From positions 558,001-622,000 of the forward strand of contig NZ_BMFU01000001.1 of the NCBI RefSeq assembly GCF_014639235.1: a stretch of DNA of 64,000 bases, given 5' to 3'. Made by a program: the position numbers and the translations under genes. This document shows, piece after piece, positions 8,753 through 18,128 of this stretch. The notes under the pieces are model-generated. The model was given only the letters and a program-made list of their open reading frames with translations. It was not told where the DNA came from and made no database searches. The DNA comes from Paenibacillus silvae (GTDB lineage: Bacteria; Bacillota; Bacilli; Paenibacillales; Paenibacillaceae). How positions within the stretch are numbered: position 1 is the stretch's first letter; each line of letters begins with the position of its first letter.

Positions 8753-9664
8753 CTAAGCCTGCTCTCCCGTCTCATGCTCCTGCTGACGCAAATACCCCAG
8801 AAAAGCTACAGCGGACAGCGGCAGCAAGGAGGATTTCAGATGAATGGCATAAAACTGACGCTTGAACTCCAGCCCGCGAATGTCCACCATATGAACAAGC
8901 CCCAGAGCCAGCTCATGCTGCACAGAAGAGGGAGACAGCATCGTAATGCCTACCCCTGCTTCCACAGCCGATTTGACCGCTCCTGTACTGCCAAGCTCCA
9001 TGACCACATTCATGTCACTTGGGTCAATTTTTTTCTTCTGCAGCTGCCCTTCCATCACTTGACGTGTACCAGAGCCTTCCTCCCGCAGTACAAAAGGATA
9101 ATTCATGACTTCTTCAAGATTGACTTTGCCACGGCCAGCCAGATCATGTCCCGCAGGTACAATCAGCTTCAGTTCATCCTGCATGACAGGTTCCACAATC
9201 ATATCGGGATGATGTATCGGCGCTTCAATTAATCCAAAGTTCAACTGGTGCTTCAAAATCTCATCCATGATCTGGGTTGTATTCATCACTTTCATAACAA
9301 TGGAGATATCGGGATACTGCTTTGCAAAAGGTCCAAGCATACGAGGCAGCACATATTCCCCGATGGTCAGACTTGCTCCAAGCTGCAATCTCCCCTGCAG
9401 TTTCTGTGTAAAAGCAGACATCGCTTCGTCGGTCTGCCTGACCAGTTCTACACTTCGTTTGGCATGAGGCAGCAATGTACGGCCCGCCTCTGACAATTCT
9501 ATTTTTTTGGTAGAACGATGCAGCAGCTTGGTTCCGAAATAATCCTCCAGCGATTGAATCTGCATCGTCACCGCCGGTTGTGTCATATGTAGTGCCTGTG
9601 CAGCCGCAGAAAAACTGCCCTTCTCTGCCACCGTATAAAAAATGTGCAGCTGATGAAAATTCAT
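8753..9664 (-). CDS. LysR-family transcriptional regulator (CysL/YeiE-like)
   Basis: The 303 residues start with a LysR winged helix-turn-helix (FYTVAEKGSFSAAAQALHMT, residues 9-28, then QPAVTMQIQSLE) and continue with a periplasmic-binding-protein-like effector domain (LGASLTIGEYVLP onward). The overall pattern resembles the CysL/YeiE subgroup, which often controls sulfur-related genes, but its target here is unknown. No divergent partner gene is adjacent: the next gene upstream runs the same way and ends in a terminator at 9724. A GAGGGGCG site precedes the ATG at 9664. Confidence 0.85.
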   Translation of the reverse strand: MNFHQLHIFYTVAEKGSFSAAAQALHMTQPAVTMQIQSLEDYFGTKLLHRSTKKIELSEAGRTLLPHAKRSVELVRQTDEAMSAFTQKLQGRLQLGASLTIGEYVLPRMLGPFAKQYPDISIVMKVMNTTQIMDEILKHQLNFGLIEAPIHHPDMIVEPVMQDELKLIVPAGHDLAGRGKVNLEEVMNYPFVLREEGSGTRQVMEGQLQKKKIDPSDMNVVMELGSTGAVKSAVEAGVGITMLSPSSVQHELALGLVHMVDIRGLEFKRQFYAIHLKSSLLPLSAVAFLGYLRQQEHETGEQA

Positions 9665-9721
9665 ATGTTCGCCCCTCTTCCACTTGCTCTCTCTATATTG
9701 TAGCCGATTTCCCGTTCTGCA

Positions 9722-9751
9722 ACAAAAAAAGCATGCAGCTTGTCTGCATGC
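9722..9751 (-). terminator. Intrinsic terminator after the unknown gene 9806-10243
   Basis: GCATGCAG and CTGCATGC form an 8-bp stem over a CTTGT loop, followed on the minus strand by seven T residues. Confidence 0.88.
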
Positions 9752-9805
9752 GTAAGTACATAGAATCTCGCATTAAATCTATGATTGCAATATCAAAACA
9801 ACTTA

Positions 9806-10243
9806 TTATCTGTGCTTCCGGCTATTCTTGACCAGTGTCATTCTTCTGGAGTGTCTAAGCCAGGAATAATACGACTTCAAATCTCGAAGCTCAATCGTCT
9901 CCGACATACGTCCCAAAAACGTCACTACAATCATTTTGTGCAATGGATTGCCTGTTATATCATATTCTCCTTCAAGCTCGGAAAACTCAGCGACCATAAC
10001 CAAATCATCATCAATCAGGTAAACGTCCTGTTCATTGCGGTAATATGGTGTTACCCGGTCCTGCTTCAGACACTCCCACAACCATGCCGCAATATGGTCA
10101 TCATCACTACGCGCAGCCTCAATACGGTCTGCATACCGCATCTTTGCATGATGGGTAATGACGATGTCAGCCACTTTCTTGTCTCCGAGAGCCACAAAAA
10201 ACGGCTCGTAGGTGCTCCAACGTTGCATCACCTTATCACGCAT
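9806..10243 (-). CDS. Unrecognised 145-residue soluble protein
   Basis: I do not recognise this family. The protein is mixed in charge with no signal peptide or membrane span. It contains a hydrophobic segment ending in the acidic stretch VYLIDDDLVMVAEFSELEGE and a basic C-terminus (WLRHSRRMTLVKNSRKHR). The ATG at 10243 is chosen over the GTG at 10252, because GGTGGAG abuts the GTG but is correctly spaced from the ATG. It lies between a terminator of its own and the ylbG/ylbF pair on the same strand. Confidence 0.7.
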   Translation of the reverse strand: MRDKVMQRWSTYEPFFVALGDKKVADIVITHHAKMRYADRIEAARSDDDHIAAWLWECLKQDRVTPYYRNEQDVYLIDDDLVMVAEFSELEGEYDITGNPLHKMIVVTFLGRMSETIELRDLKSYYSWLRHSRRMTLVKNSRKHR

Positions 10244-10407
10244 GGGAATCACTCTCCACCAGATAGGACTTTCTATCTATTTATTACCAAATATATTACA
10301 ACATAAGTCCCGCAACCTCAAGGCGTAAGTTTAACTTTTTTCATAAAATTCTATTTATACCGCGTTTAAGAAAAGAGCGACCCACCGGGCCCCTCCTGCG
10401 TTTCGTG

Positions 10408-10674
10408 CTATATTCCGTAATAGCTTGTTTTGTCCATCGTTTTGCTGGCATACTCGGTTTTGATCTCGTTGCGATAAGAGCGCTCGATTTTGCGCACATA
10501 GGAAAGCCGCTTTACATTTTTCATCGTATCCTCAGCTCGTTCTGCATTAACATACATGACAACATAATGCATACGGCGGGAGATATAATGCACGGTTCCA
10601 TATTTTTCGAGATTGCGGGCCGCTTTCAAATCACTAACCCAAATAATGAATCCAGTTCTTTCCGCAAACATCAT
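10408..10674 (-). CDS. ylbG: YlbG family protein (DUF2129)
   Basis: This is an 88-residue small protein matching Bacillus YlbG along its length: GFIIWVSDLKAARNLEKYG, VHYISRRMHYVVMYVN and a basic C-terminal half ending near RSYRNEIKTEYA. Its biochemical role is unknown. It lies 98 bases downstream of ylbF in the same direction, the order found in Bacillus. The start could be either of two adjacent ATG codons. Confidence 0.88.
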   Translation of the reverse strand: MMFAERTGFIIWVSDLKAARNLEKYGTVHYISRRMHYVVMYVNAERAEDTMKNVKRLSYVRKIERSYRNEIKTEYASKTMDKTSYYGI

Positions 10675-10699
10675 CGTTCCCCGCCCTTCTATAAATGGA

Positions 10700-10723
10700 G
10701 ACCGGCCCTCGAAAGGCCCGGTC
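10700..10723. other. Hairpin between ylbF and ylbG
   Basis: GACCGGCC at 10700 pairs with GGCCCGGTC ending at 10723 around CTCGAAA, allowing one bulged base. There is no T tract on either strand, so it may be an RNA-processing or stability element rather than a terminator. Confidence 0.4.
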
Positions 10724-10772
10724 CTTCACAATGTAAATCTAATCATTCATAAATCTGATCATTTGGCAGCGA

Positions 10773-11210
10773 TTAGCTGCATCCACATTTGCCGCCGCTT
10801 CCGCAGCCACCTTTGGGATTTGGGTCATTACTCGGTACTTTAATGGTGGAGGATACGGCGAAGGCAATCGTCTCCGACATCTGAAACAGCATCTCGTCCA
10901 ATGTTCGCTCCGCTTGCTTGAACCGCGCTACTGCTTCAAAGGACTCCAGTTCCTTTTCCAGCGCTTTTACCTGATCCTTCGCTGCATGATAGTCTGGGTG
11001 AAAGTGGCCAAACCGCTGTGTTTCCTCAAACAATTCTTTCTTGGCATTCAGCCTGCGGATGCCCTCCTGAATCTCGGGACTTGTCTCCACTTGCTGCTTC
11101 CAATATAAATAATCCGATACTTCGGCAGATTGGTTAATCATGTCACCCAGTTCATATGCGCCCGTTAACACTTGGGCCATATCGACCGTGTTTATTTCCG
11201 CTACGCTCAT
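10773..11210 (-). CDS. ylbF: YlbF family protein (component of the YlbF-YmcA-YaaT complex)
   Basis: The 145 residues have the helical YheA/YmcA/YlbF fold pattern (YELGDMINQSAEVSDYLYWK through ERTLDEMLFQMSETI). In Bacillus, YlbF works with YmcA and YaaT in Spo0A phosphorelay control, competence, biofilm formation and RNase Y-dependent mRNA maturation, and the complex binds iron-sulfur clusters. The C-terminus here ends in a glycine-cysteine tail with three cysteines (GGCGSGGKCGCS), consistent with cluster binding. The neighbour is ylbG, which supports the assignment. Confidence 0.9.
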   Translation of the reverse strand: MSVAEINTVDMAQVLTGAYELGDMINQSAEVSDYLYWKQQVETSPEIQEGIRRLNAKKELFEETQRFGHFHPDYHAAKDQVKALEKELESFEAVARFKQAERTLDEMLFQMSETIAFAVSSTIKVPSNDPNPKGGCGSGGKCGCS

Positions 11211-11368
11211 GAATTATTCATCCTATCTATATATAAAGTTCTACTTAACGTAGACTCCTTCATCATAGCATATCCATGAAAGGTTAAGAAGAGTTTTTCC
11301 TGTAATTGCAAGTGAGAAAGTATTCAAAATTCGGTTTTGGTTTCATTTTATCGCGTAAAGCCTTAGCT

Positions 11369-13180
11369 TTAGACATGTTCTGGCAGAATAAGACGCATTG
11401 TATCCCAGCCTTCAGGTGTAAATGTTCGCCATTCTGTCGTGCATACCGATTCTCCATTGTCCAGAAGGCACCAGGCCTCAAGTGTCCAGTGCTCATGTCC
11501 CTTAACGTGCTGAGGAATGAGGACGAACGTATTCTCTCCTTTTCGTACGCCGAGCTTCACTTGCCATTCGATGGCCTGCAGTGCAATCTGACGCGCCGTG
11601 GACATATGATACTTCCTCCATTCCCTGTGCCATGTCTCGGGTACATCCGCTTTTCTCAAGGACCAGGCAGGTTCATCCTGCTGAACCCCGCCCATATGAA
11701 GCAAATCGGCATTTCGACCTGCTGCCATGCCTGTCTTCATACGTCCTTGAAGTAAACCTTGCGCAGCAGAACGATAAACAAAAGAAGGCGACTTATGGAT
11801 CAAATTCGATCCCACTTCTTTAACGAGACTGACAGTGTTCTGATTCTCCATCTGCGTCTGTGTTTGTGTTTGTTTTTGGGTTTGTTTCATCATCTGTGCT
11901 TCCCAATTTCTTGTCCAATCCTTCAAGGCACCCATCACATGCTCTGGCAAACTGCCATAACTATATTTCTCCAGAAATTGAACTGCCGACTGTCTCTCCT
12001 GTCCCCCTGCTATTGATTCGGCCTTCTCAACCCGCTCTTTACACAGCCGATAGATCGACATCTGATCACGTATCATTCGTTCACAGTAATGCTCCAGCCC
12101 CCAACAGACTCCAGGAGACACATCAGGGGGGACCATCACCTCAAAATCAGGCTGCACATACACTCTCGCGGATGCTTCCTCGACCTCTACCTGAGTATGA
12201 TGCCGCGCAACATCCGCTTCAACGCTCCGAGTTGATCTTCGGATACCCATAAGCTCAGCCGGATTCATCAGCCAGCGAAACGCCAGCGCTCCATCTGCCG
12301 TCTCTCCAACCTCGCCAAACCCCCAGCCCGCTAAAGCCATCAGCCAGCTCTTGATTTTTGGATGGTCCTGCTCATTACTAATTCGATACCATTCATTCAA
12401 CCCCCGTGTTAACAAGGCAAGCTGATAACGAAAATGCTGCATTATCGGCTCTGAGCCTCCATATCGGTCCATGCACACTTGGAAAATCTCCCGATGCATC
12501 TCTGACCATGGCAGCGAGATCCATTGCTGCAACTGCTCTTGTCTTATCTCAAATTCATTATCCGCCTGCTGCACCAAATTCAGGCAAAGCAGCATATCCA
12601 GCAGGATAACGACATGTACAGGATATAAATCAGCATGCTCATAAGCAATATTCAGGTCTTCAAAATCAGCAGAAGATAAAATCGTTAATGTGCTTAACTT
12701 CTGCACACTTCTTTTATGTATTATGCCTTTGGACGTGAGAGGTAATGCCTCCCTCTCGATCCAGGCGACCAGATGAAGCAGCTCTGCCGCTACATGCGGC
12801 TTAGCCTCACATATTACTCGCATAACAGGTTCATTCATCGCTTCAACCATAGGATTGGCATGATCAGTACAGACCAGTGTCAGCACGATGAGATGTCTTT
12901 GCGGGATATAATACGTGCATTCGCCCCAGCTTTTGTGAACCGAGCTAATCCACCGTTTACGCCGAAGCATGGCAAAGGCCTGGTTGGCTTCCGCCCCGCT
13001 TAAACCTTCCTTGGCCCACACTTCAGGAGGCAGAAGAGAAGAAAAGCTTTGACCCGCATGTTTGTGAAAAAGCAAACCTAGTACCCGCCGCTCTGCTTTT
13101 CCAAGCGCAGCCCATGATTCCAGACCGTACTCTTCTCTCGTTGGGGCTTCCTGCTCCATCTCATATTCTAAATCAGACAT
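11369..13180 (-). CDS. Helicase-associated protein (XPB/Ssl2 N-terminal-like domain), partner of XPB
   Basis: This 603-residue protein carries the 'helicase_C_3' type region near residues 350-430 (VYVQPDFEVMVPPDVSPGV), the domain that precedes or accompanies XPB-type helicases. The upstream part is a series of winged-helix-like segments (KAERRVLGLLFHKHAG, AFAMLRRKRWISSV). A Q/T repeat run around residue 440 (QTQTQTQ) links to a C-terminal domain. No nuclease motif was recognised. It starts 25 bases after the XPB stop and is almost certainly co-transcribed with it. Similar pairs are known in actinobacteria. The ATG at 13180 follows GGAGGAGGAA. Confidence 0.8.
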   Translation of the reverse strand: MSDLEYEMEQEAPTREEYGLESWAALGKAERRVLGLLFHKHAGQSFSSLLPPEVWAKEGLSGAEANQAFAMLRRKRWISSVHKSWGECTYYIPQRHLIVLTLVCTDHANPMVEAMNEPVMRVICEAKPHVAAELLHLVAWIEREALPLTSKGIIHKRSVQKLSTLTILSSADFEDLNIAYEHADLYPVHVVILLDMLLCLNLVQQADNEFEIRQEQLQQWISLPWSEMHREIFQVCMDRYGGSEPIMQHFRYQLALLTRGLNEWYRISNEQDHPKIKSWLMALAGWGFGEVGETADGALAFRWLMNPAELMGIRRSTRSVEADVARHHTQVEVEEASARVYVQPDFEVMVPPDVSPGVCWGLEHYCERMIRDQMSIYRLCKERVEKAESIAGGQERQSAVQFLEKYSYGSLPEHVMGALKDWTRNWEAQMMKQTQKQTQTQTQMENQNTVSLVKEVGSNLIHKSPSFVYRSAAQGLLQGRMKTGMAAGRNADLLHMGGVQQDEPAWSLRKADVPETWHREWRKYHMSTARQIALQAIEWQVKLGVRKGENTFVLIPQHVKGHEHWTLEAWCLLDNGESVCTTEWRTFTPEGWDTMRLILPEHV

Positions 13181-13205
13181 CACATGTTCCTCCTCCTCTG
13201 AGCGT

Positions 13206-14927
13206 TTAATGGATTACATCTGATTCCTGCACAATCGCATATTCGTACCCCTGCTCCACCAGAAACATCTGGCGATGAAGTGCGAACTCCTGTTCCTTGC
13301 TGTTTTCAGAAACAAGCGCATAGAAAAAGGCTTTATTCTCCTCTGCCTTGGGACGCAAAATGCGGCCTAGCCGCTGAGCCTCTTCCTGCCTTGATCCAAA
13401 GCTCCCCGAAATCTCAAGTGCAACCGCTGCATCCGGCAAATCAACAGCAAAATTGGCAACCTTGGATACAACAATCGTGCGTATATCGCCTTGACGAAAG
13501 GCAGAGAACCACTTGATTCGCTCCTGCTGGGACATCGAGCCTGAGATAAGCGGAGCATCAATTTCCCGGGCAATCATCTCCAACTGGTCGAGGTATTGAC
13601 CAATGACAATTGTTGGTGCGTTGGCATGACGTTCAAGCAAACGTTTCACAACATTGATTTTGGCAGGATTTTCGGCTGCAAGCCGAAACTTATGCTTGCC
13701 CTCGGCTTGCGCATAGGTCGATCTTAATTCAGGCGACAACGGGACCCTGACCTCCTGACACTTCACCTCGGCAATCCACCCTTCCTGCTCCAGCTCTTTC
13801 CATGGCATATCGTATAATTTGGGCCCAATTAGCGAGAACACATCCTGTTCACATCCGTCTTCCCGCACAAGTGTTGCCGTCAGCCCTAAACGACGCGTTG
13901 CCTGAATGTCGGCTGTAGCCCGAAATACCGGAGCCGGCAGCAGATGCACCTCGTCATAGATGATCAGCCCCCACTTTCGCTCCTGCAAAAGGTGAATATG
14001 GCTGAACTCCGCATCCTTTGACTTGCGATGAGTCAAAATTTGATACGTTGCAACTGTCACCGACTTCACCTGTTTCTTCTGACCGGAATACTCCCCGATT
14101 TGCTCGGCGGTAATCGTTGTTTTATCCTGAATTTCCTGCATCCACTGCCGGACAGATGTCGTATTGGACGTTAAAATAAGGCATTCGCATTGCAGACGTT
14201 CCAGTACGGCTATGCCAATAACCGTTTTGCCTGCCCCGCAGGGAAGCACGAGCAGCCCGCTGCCTCCGATGCCTTCGCCGCCTGTAAAAGCATGCACCGC
14301 TTTTTCCTGATATGGACGCAGCGCAAAGCCACCATCTCGTTCTCTCCTTTGGAATGTACCTTCCGTGGATAACTCCGCATCAGAACGCCAGCCAAATGAA
14401 AGCTCACTGCCTTTCCGATAACCTGCATAGTCCAGCACCGGATAACCAAGACGTGTCAGCTCCTGCTTCAGCAATCCGCGTTTTTCCCCTGATAGCAGAA
14501 GTTCATGGGGATTGACCCGTTCCATACGAAATGCTGCAATCGACCTTATCTCGTTCAGCTCATCCAGCAGCTGTTCATCTTCACTAACCAAACGCATGCG
14601 GACATGATCCGGCTCAGCATACAGCTTTAATTTGCCATACTGGTCCATAATTCTCCGCACGTCCTGCATGAGCGCCGAAGGCACACTCCAGCGTGACACC
14701 TGCTCCAGACTGGCGATGACTTGCTCTGACGGCCAGCCTAGTGCTGCCGCATTCCACAGGGACAACGGGGTAATACGATAGGTGTGAAAGGCTGAAGGTG
14801 TTTTTACAAGCTCGGCATACATGGAGATCTGTGCTCTCGCCGCTTCATATTCAGCATGTCCCGTCTCAAGCAGCAACGTGAAATCCCGCTGAACAATACA
14901 GGCACCTGAAGGATTAAACGTCTTCAC
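13206..14927 (-). CDS. Bacterial XPB-type DNA helicase
   Basis: XPB helicases use ATP to open DNA in repair and transcription contexts. The 573 residues begin with an N-terminal damage-recognition-like domain. They continue with LRPYQEKAVHAF (Q-like motif), Walker A PCGAGKTVIG, the Walker B variant YDEVHLLP, TATLVRED (the RED signature of XPB) and helicase motif VI in EAQRLGRILRPK. The start is GTG at 14927 behind GAGGGAGGGAGAG. It is the first gene of a two-gene unit. I keep the family name and give no gene symbol. Confidence 0.9.
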   Translation of the reverse strand: MKTFNPSGACIVQRDFTLLLETGHAEYEAARAQISMYAELVKTPSAFHTYRITPLSLWNAAALGWPSEQVIASLEQVSRWSVPSALMQDVRRIMDQYGKLKLYAEPDHVRMRLVSEDEQLLDELNEIRSIAAFRMERVNPHELLLSGEKRGLLKQELTRLGYPVLDYAGYRKGSELSFGWRSDAELSTEGTFQRRERDGGFALRPYQEKAVHAFTGGEGIGGSGLLVLPCGAGKTVIGIAVLERLQCECLILTSNTTSVRQWMQEIQDKTTITAEQIGEYSGQKKQVKSVTVATYQILTHRKSKDAEFSHIHLLQERKWGLIIYDEVHLLPAPVFRATADIQATRRLGLTATLVREDGCEQDVFSLIGPKLYDMPWKELEQEGWIAEVKCQEVRVPLSPELRSTYAQAEGKHKFRLAAENPAKINVVKRLLERHANAPTIVIGQYLDQLEMIAREIDAPLISGSMSQQERIKWFSAFRQGDIRTIVVSKVANFAVDLPDAAVALEISGSFGSRQEEAQRLGRILRPKAEENKAFFYALVSENSKEQEFALHRQMFLVEQGYEYAIVQESDVIH

Positions 14928-14973
14928 TTTTCTCTCCCTCCCTCACCATCTGCTAATATATCTCTGTTCTTCC

Positions 14974-15022
14974 AAAACAAAAATAAGCACCCTGTCCATA
15001 CCTCGGTATGTTCAGGATGCCC
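14974..15022 (-). terminator. Terminator after the M20 amidohydrolase gene
   Basis: CCTG/CAGG and CATACC/GGTATG arms within GCACCCTG...CAGGATGC form the hairpin. T-rich sequence follows on the minus strand (A-rich at 14974-14985). Confidence 0.7.
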
Positions 15023-15033
15023 AACTATAAGGT

Positions 15034-16206
15034 TTAAAATTCGGCTGCGTAACCTTTAACCATGGACACAAACAGCTTAACACCTGTCTGCATGGCGTCC
15101 TCGTCAAAATCAAACATCGGGTGATGATGTGGATACACTGCATTTTTCTCTGCATTGCCTGCGCCGACAAACATGAAGCACCCCGGAACCTTTTGCAAAT
15201 AATACGCAAAGTCTTCTGCCGGCATCAGCATAGGAGAGTTCTGAACCCGATCCGCACCGAATGTCGCTTCAGCCTCGCGGAAGAACCGCGCTGTCTCTCG
15301 CTCATCATTCACAACAGGAGGGTAGCCCATAATGTATTTCACCTGAGTCTCTGCACCATAAGCAGCCCCAGTCTGCGCTACCATCGCAAGCACACGTTCC
15401 TTCATTGCGTTTCGAGTCTCTTCATCAAAGGTCCGCACCGTGCCGCTCAATTTGCACTGTTCGGCAATAACATTCTGCGCCGAGCCCGCTTGCATCGTAC
15501 CAATCGTCAGCACAGCCGGGCGTAACGGATCAACCGAGCGGCTGACTACCGTCTGCAGCTGCATGACAAGGGCAGAGCCAGCGACTACACTATCTACTGT
15601 AGCTTGAGGCATCCCGCCGTGACCGCCTTTACCTTTGATATCAATATAAAAGTCATCGGCCGCCGCCATCATTGGTCCTGCTGTGCTTGCAACCACCCCT
15701 ACAGGAATTGGCGTCCACAGATGGATTCCGTAGATAACGTCTACCCCTTCCAGCGCTCCGTCTGCGATCACTTGAACAGCACCGCCTGGAAGCAGTTCCT
15801 CAGCCGGCTGGAACAGAAAGCGAATTTCTCCCTGCACCTCCTGCCTGTGACGGCTGAAATATAGCGCCGTTCCAAGCAGCATGGAAATATGCCCATCATG
15901 ACCACATGCATGCATAGCCCCAGCCTGCTGAGAAGCATATGCTACATTTTTCTCGTCCTGAATAGGCAGTGCATCCATATCCGCTCGCAACATTACAACA
16001 GGCCCTGGCCTGTCTCCACGCAGTACACCAATCACTCCATGACCGCCTACATGTCGTTGAACCTCAATACCAAAGCTCTCCAGCATATCTGCCACAAAAG
16101 AGGATGTTTTCTCCTCATGAAAGGAAACTTCAGGATTGCGATGAAGGTGACGCCGCCATTCCACCATGTGGATCTGCAGATCTTCCCACCATATATTCGT
16201 TGTCAT
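15034..16206 (-). CDS. M20 family metal-dependent amidohydrolase (N-acyl amino acid / hippurate hydrolase type)
   Basis: The 390 residues match the M20D amidohydrolases, cytoplasmic dinuclear metal enzymes that remove acyl groups from amino acids or related amides. Motifs in order are RRHLHRNPEVSFHE, MLRADMDALPI, HACGHDGH (metal ligands, near 98-105), FQPAEE with the catalytic glutamate pair, GKGGHGGMPQ of the dimerisation domain, MLMPAEDFAYY and PHHHPMFDFDE. The substrate cannot be assigned. The ATG at 16206 follows AAAGGATGGGG. It is not part of an obvious operon. Confidence 0.9.
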   Translation of the reverse strand: MTTNIWWEDLQIHMVEWRRHLHRNPEVSFHEEKTSSFVADMLESFGIEVQRHVGGHGVIGVLRGDRPGPVVMLRADMDALPIQDEKNVAYASQQAGAMHACGHDGHISMLLGTALYFSRHRQEVQGEIRFLFQPAEELLPGGAVQVIADGALEGVDVIYGIHLWTPIPVGVVASTAGPMMAAADDFYIDIKGKGGHGGMPQATVDSVVAGSALVMQLQTVVSRSVDPLRPAVLTIGTMQAGSAQNVIAEQCKLSGTVRTFDEETRNAMKERVLAMVAQTGAAYGAETQVKYIMGYPPVVNDERETARFFREAEATFGADRVQNSPMLMPAEDFAYYLQKVPGCFMFVGAGNAEKNAVYPHHHPMFDFDEDAMQTGVKLFVSMVKGYAAEF

Positions 16207-16415
16207 GTAACCCCATCCTTTCGATCATTAACGGCACTTTTCACAGCCGCTAACCTTCCTCTTCAAACCTGTTGCAGTATATTGTAGCAGAATTGCATGA
16301 AATCCGATACGAAAGGCCTTTGGAAAGCTTGCACGGGAAGGTGAAACATACTATCATAAACTAGAGTAACATAAGAGAAATATACTCGGAAGCTTATGAG
16401 GAGGATCAAACGCTT

Positions 16416-16763
16416 ATGATTTTTGAGAACACAGGCTTGGATGGCTTGAAAAGCGACTTGGCATACCTGGATGAGAGCGCCGAGAAAGTCGGATTTGTCC
16501 GGTGGCAGTGGGAATATTACCGTGCTACATATGACTACAAAATCGAAGACGAACAAACTAACTCAGAATACTTTGTACGCATTAATACGCGCGCGGTAGA
16601 AGGCAAGCTTGAGAAACCTGATACGGTTCTGGCCGTTGAAGCCGTTTATCTCGGCAAAGCCACTTTTCCGCATGGACTTGATTACGACTCTTCCGTTCCG
16701 CAGCCAGTCGTGAAGCTGGCGACCCAAAAACTACAGCAGCTCAAAGAACTGCTCGAAGCTTAG
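16416..16763 (+). CDS. YugN-like family protein
   Basis: This is a 115-residue soluble protein resembling Bacillus YugN (family role unknown): MIFENTGLDGL at the start, FVRWQWEYYRATYDYKIE, and ATFPHGLDYDSSVPQPVV toward the end. GAGGAGGAT precedes the ATG. It ends 12 bases before ftsW and is probably co-transcribed with it, which is suggestive of a cell-envelope context but not proof. Confidence 0.75.
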   Translation: MIFENTGLDGLKSDLAYLDESAEKVGFVRWQWEYYRATYDYKIEDEQTNSEYFVRINTRAVEGKLEKPDTVLAVEAVYLGKATFPHGLDYDSSVPQPVVKLATQKLQQLKELLEA

Positions 16764-16775
16764 GCGGGCCATGCT

Positions 16776-18062
16776 ATGAAACAACAAAAGGCCCAGACGA
16801 GAACGAAGAGAGGCACGCCGGATTTTCAACTGCTAATCCTCACTTTATTGTTGGTGGGCTTTGGACTGGTGATGGTATTCAGCTCCAGTTCCAGCATTGC
16901 AATTGCAAGCAAAAGTTTTAACAACGATGCCCTTTACTTCACGAAAAAACAACTTATGTGGGCGATTATCGGTCTGTTTGGTATGTTTTTTGCCATGAAC
17001 ATCCGCTTTAACAAGTACAAAAAGCTGTATGCTCCCTTTTTCCTGTTCACCACGGCGCTGCTGCTGCTCGTACTGATTACAGGAAAAGTGCTGAACGGTG
17101 CAAAAAGCTGGATTCATCTGTTCGGATTCAGTCTACAGCCTGCAGAATTTGCAAAAATCGCTATCATTCTTTATTTGGCTGCATTGATCACCAAAAAAGG
17201 GGAACGGTTCCGAGATTTCAAAACCGGTTATTTCCCCGTCTTAATTATCGTTGGCTTTATCGCAGGTTTGATCATGCTGCAGCCTGACTTCGGTACCTGC
17301 TTCATCCTGGTGTCCACCTGCGGTCTTGTTATTTATGCCGGTGGGGCCAGCATGAAACACATTATGGGCTCCATTCTGCTCGTAGTGCTTGGTGGAGGTC
17401 TTGCCTTTGGCGCAAATGTCCTGTTCTCCTCCATGTCTTCAAGCGCTCCCGCACTGGATTCCGCAACAACAGTAACAGCCGAACAGAACTACAAAATCGG
17501 CCGGATTCAGGCTTTCCTTGATCCATTGTCCGATATTAACGGTGGAAGTCTTAACCTCTACCGCTCTCTTGTAGCTATTGGGGACGGCGGTGTTACAGGC
17601 TCGGGACTTGGACAAGGCACCATGAAGCTGCATTATTTGCCTAACGCCTATAATGACTTTATTTTCTCTGTAATCGGAGAGGAGCTCGGCTTTATTGGCA
17701 GTGCCCTGTTCCTGCTGGTATATTTGTATTTTATCTGGCGGGGAATCATTGTCTCGCTGCGGTGTCCTGATCCGTTTGGTACACTGGTGGGTATAGGCAT
17801 TATGGGACTGATCGCGATCCAGGCCTTCATCAATATCGGTGGGGTCACTCAAACGATCCCTGTAACAGGGGTTACACTTCCGTTTATCAGTTATGGGGGA
17901 ACGTCACTCTTCGTCATGATGGTCGCGATGGGAATTGTGCTGAGCATCTCACGCACGAACAACCTTGAAGCCATCAAAGAAGAAAAAACCAAATCGGTGA
18001 CGGTTCAAACCCGCACATCTCCCGCACTTCGTTCCCGGGACTCTATTCGCCGGGTTCGATAA
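16776..18062 (+). CDS. ftsW: SEDS-family peptidoglycan glycosyltransferase, FtsW
   Basis: SEDS proteins polymerise lipid II at the membrane with a class B PBP; FtsW serves the division septum. The 428-residue protein has about ten membrane spans. SEDS signatures are seen at FGLVMVFSSSSSIA near the N-terminus, SWIHLFGFSLQPAEFAKIA, LMLQPDFGT, LPNAYNDFIFSVIGEELGF and the C-terminal ISYGGTSL. RodA and SpoVE are close relatives. FtsW is preferred because of the extended extracellular loop and because ylaN, next to ftsW in Bacillus, is only 1.9 kb away. The ribosome binding site is weak. Confidence 0.82.
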   Translation: MKQQKAQTRTKRGTPDFQLLILTLLLVGFGLVMVFSSSSSIAIASKSFNNDALYFTKKQLMWAIIGLFGMFFAMNIRFNKYKKLYAPFFLFTTALLLLVLITGKVLNGAKSWIHLFGFSLQPAEFAKIAIILYLAALITKKGERFRDFKTGYFPVLIIVGFIAGLIMLQPDFGTCFILVSTCGLVIYAGGASMKHIMGSILLVVLGGGLAFGANVLFSSMSSSAPALDSATTVTAEQNYKIGRIQAFLDPLSDINGGSLNLYRSLVAIGDGGVTGSGLGQGTMKLHYLPNAYNDFIFSVIGEELGFIGSALFLLVYLYFIWRGIIVSLRCPDPFGTLVGIGIMGLIAIQAFINIGGVTQTIPVTGVTLPFISYGGTSLFVMMVAMGIVLSISRTNNLEAIKEEKTKSVTVQTRTSPALRSRDSIRRVR

Positions 18063-18077
18063 GGCTGGATAAGCATA

Positions 18078-18116
18078 AAAAAAGACTTTGCATCAGTTGA
18101 TGCAGAGTCTTTTTTA
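18078..18116. terminator. Bidirectional terminator between ftsW and the Asp23 gene
   Basis: AAAAAGACTTTGCATCA and TGATGCAGAGTCTTTTT form a near-perfect stem, with A and T runs on both sides that serve both convergent genes. Confidence 0.93.
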
Positions 18117-18128
18117 TAGGGTCATCTT

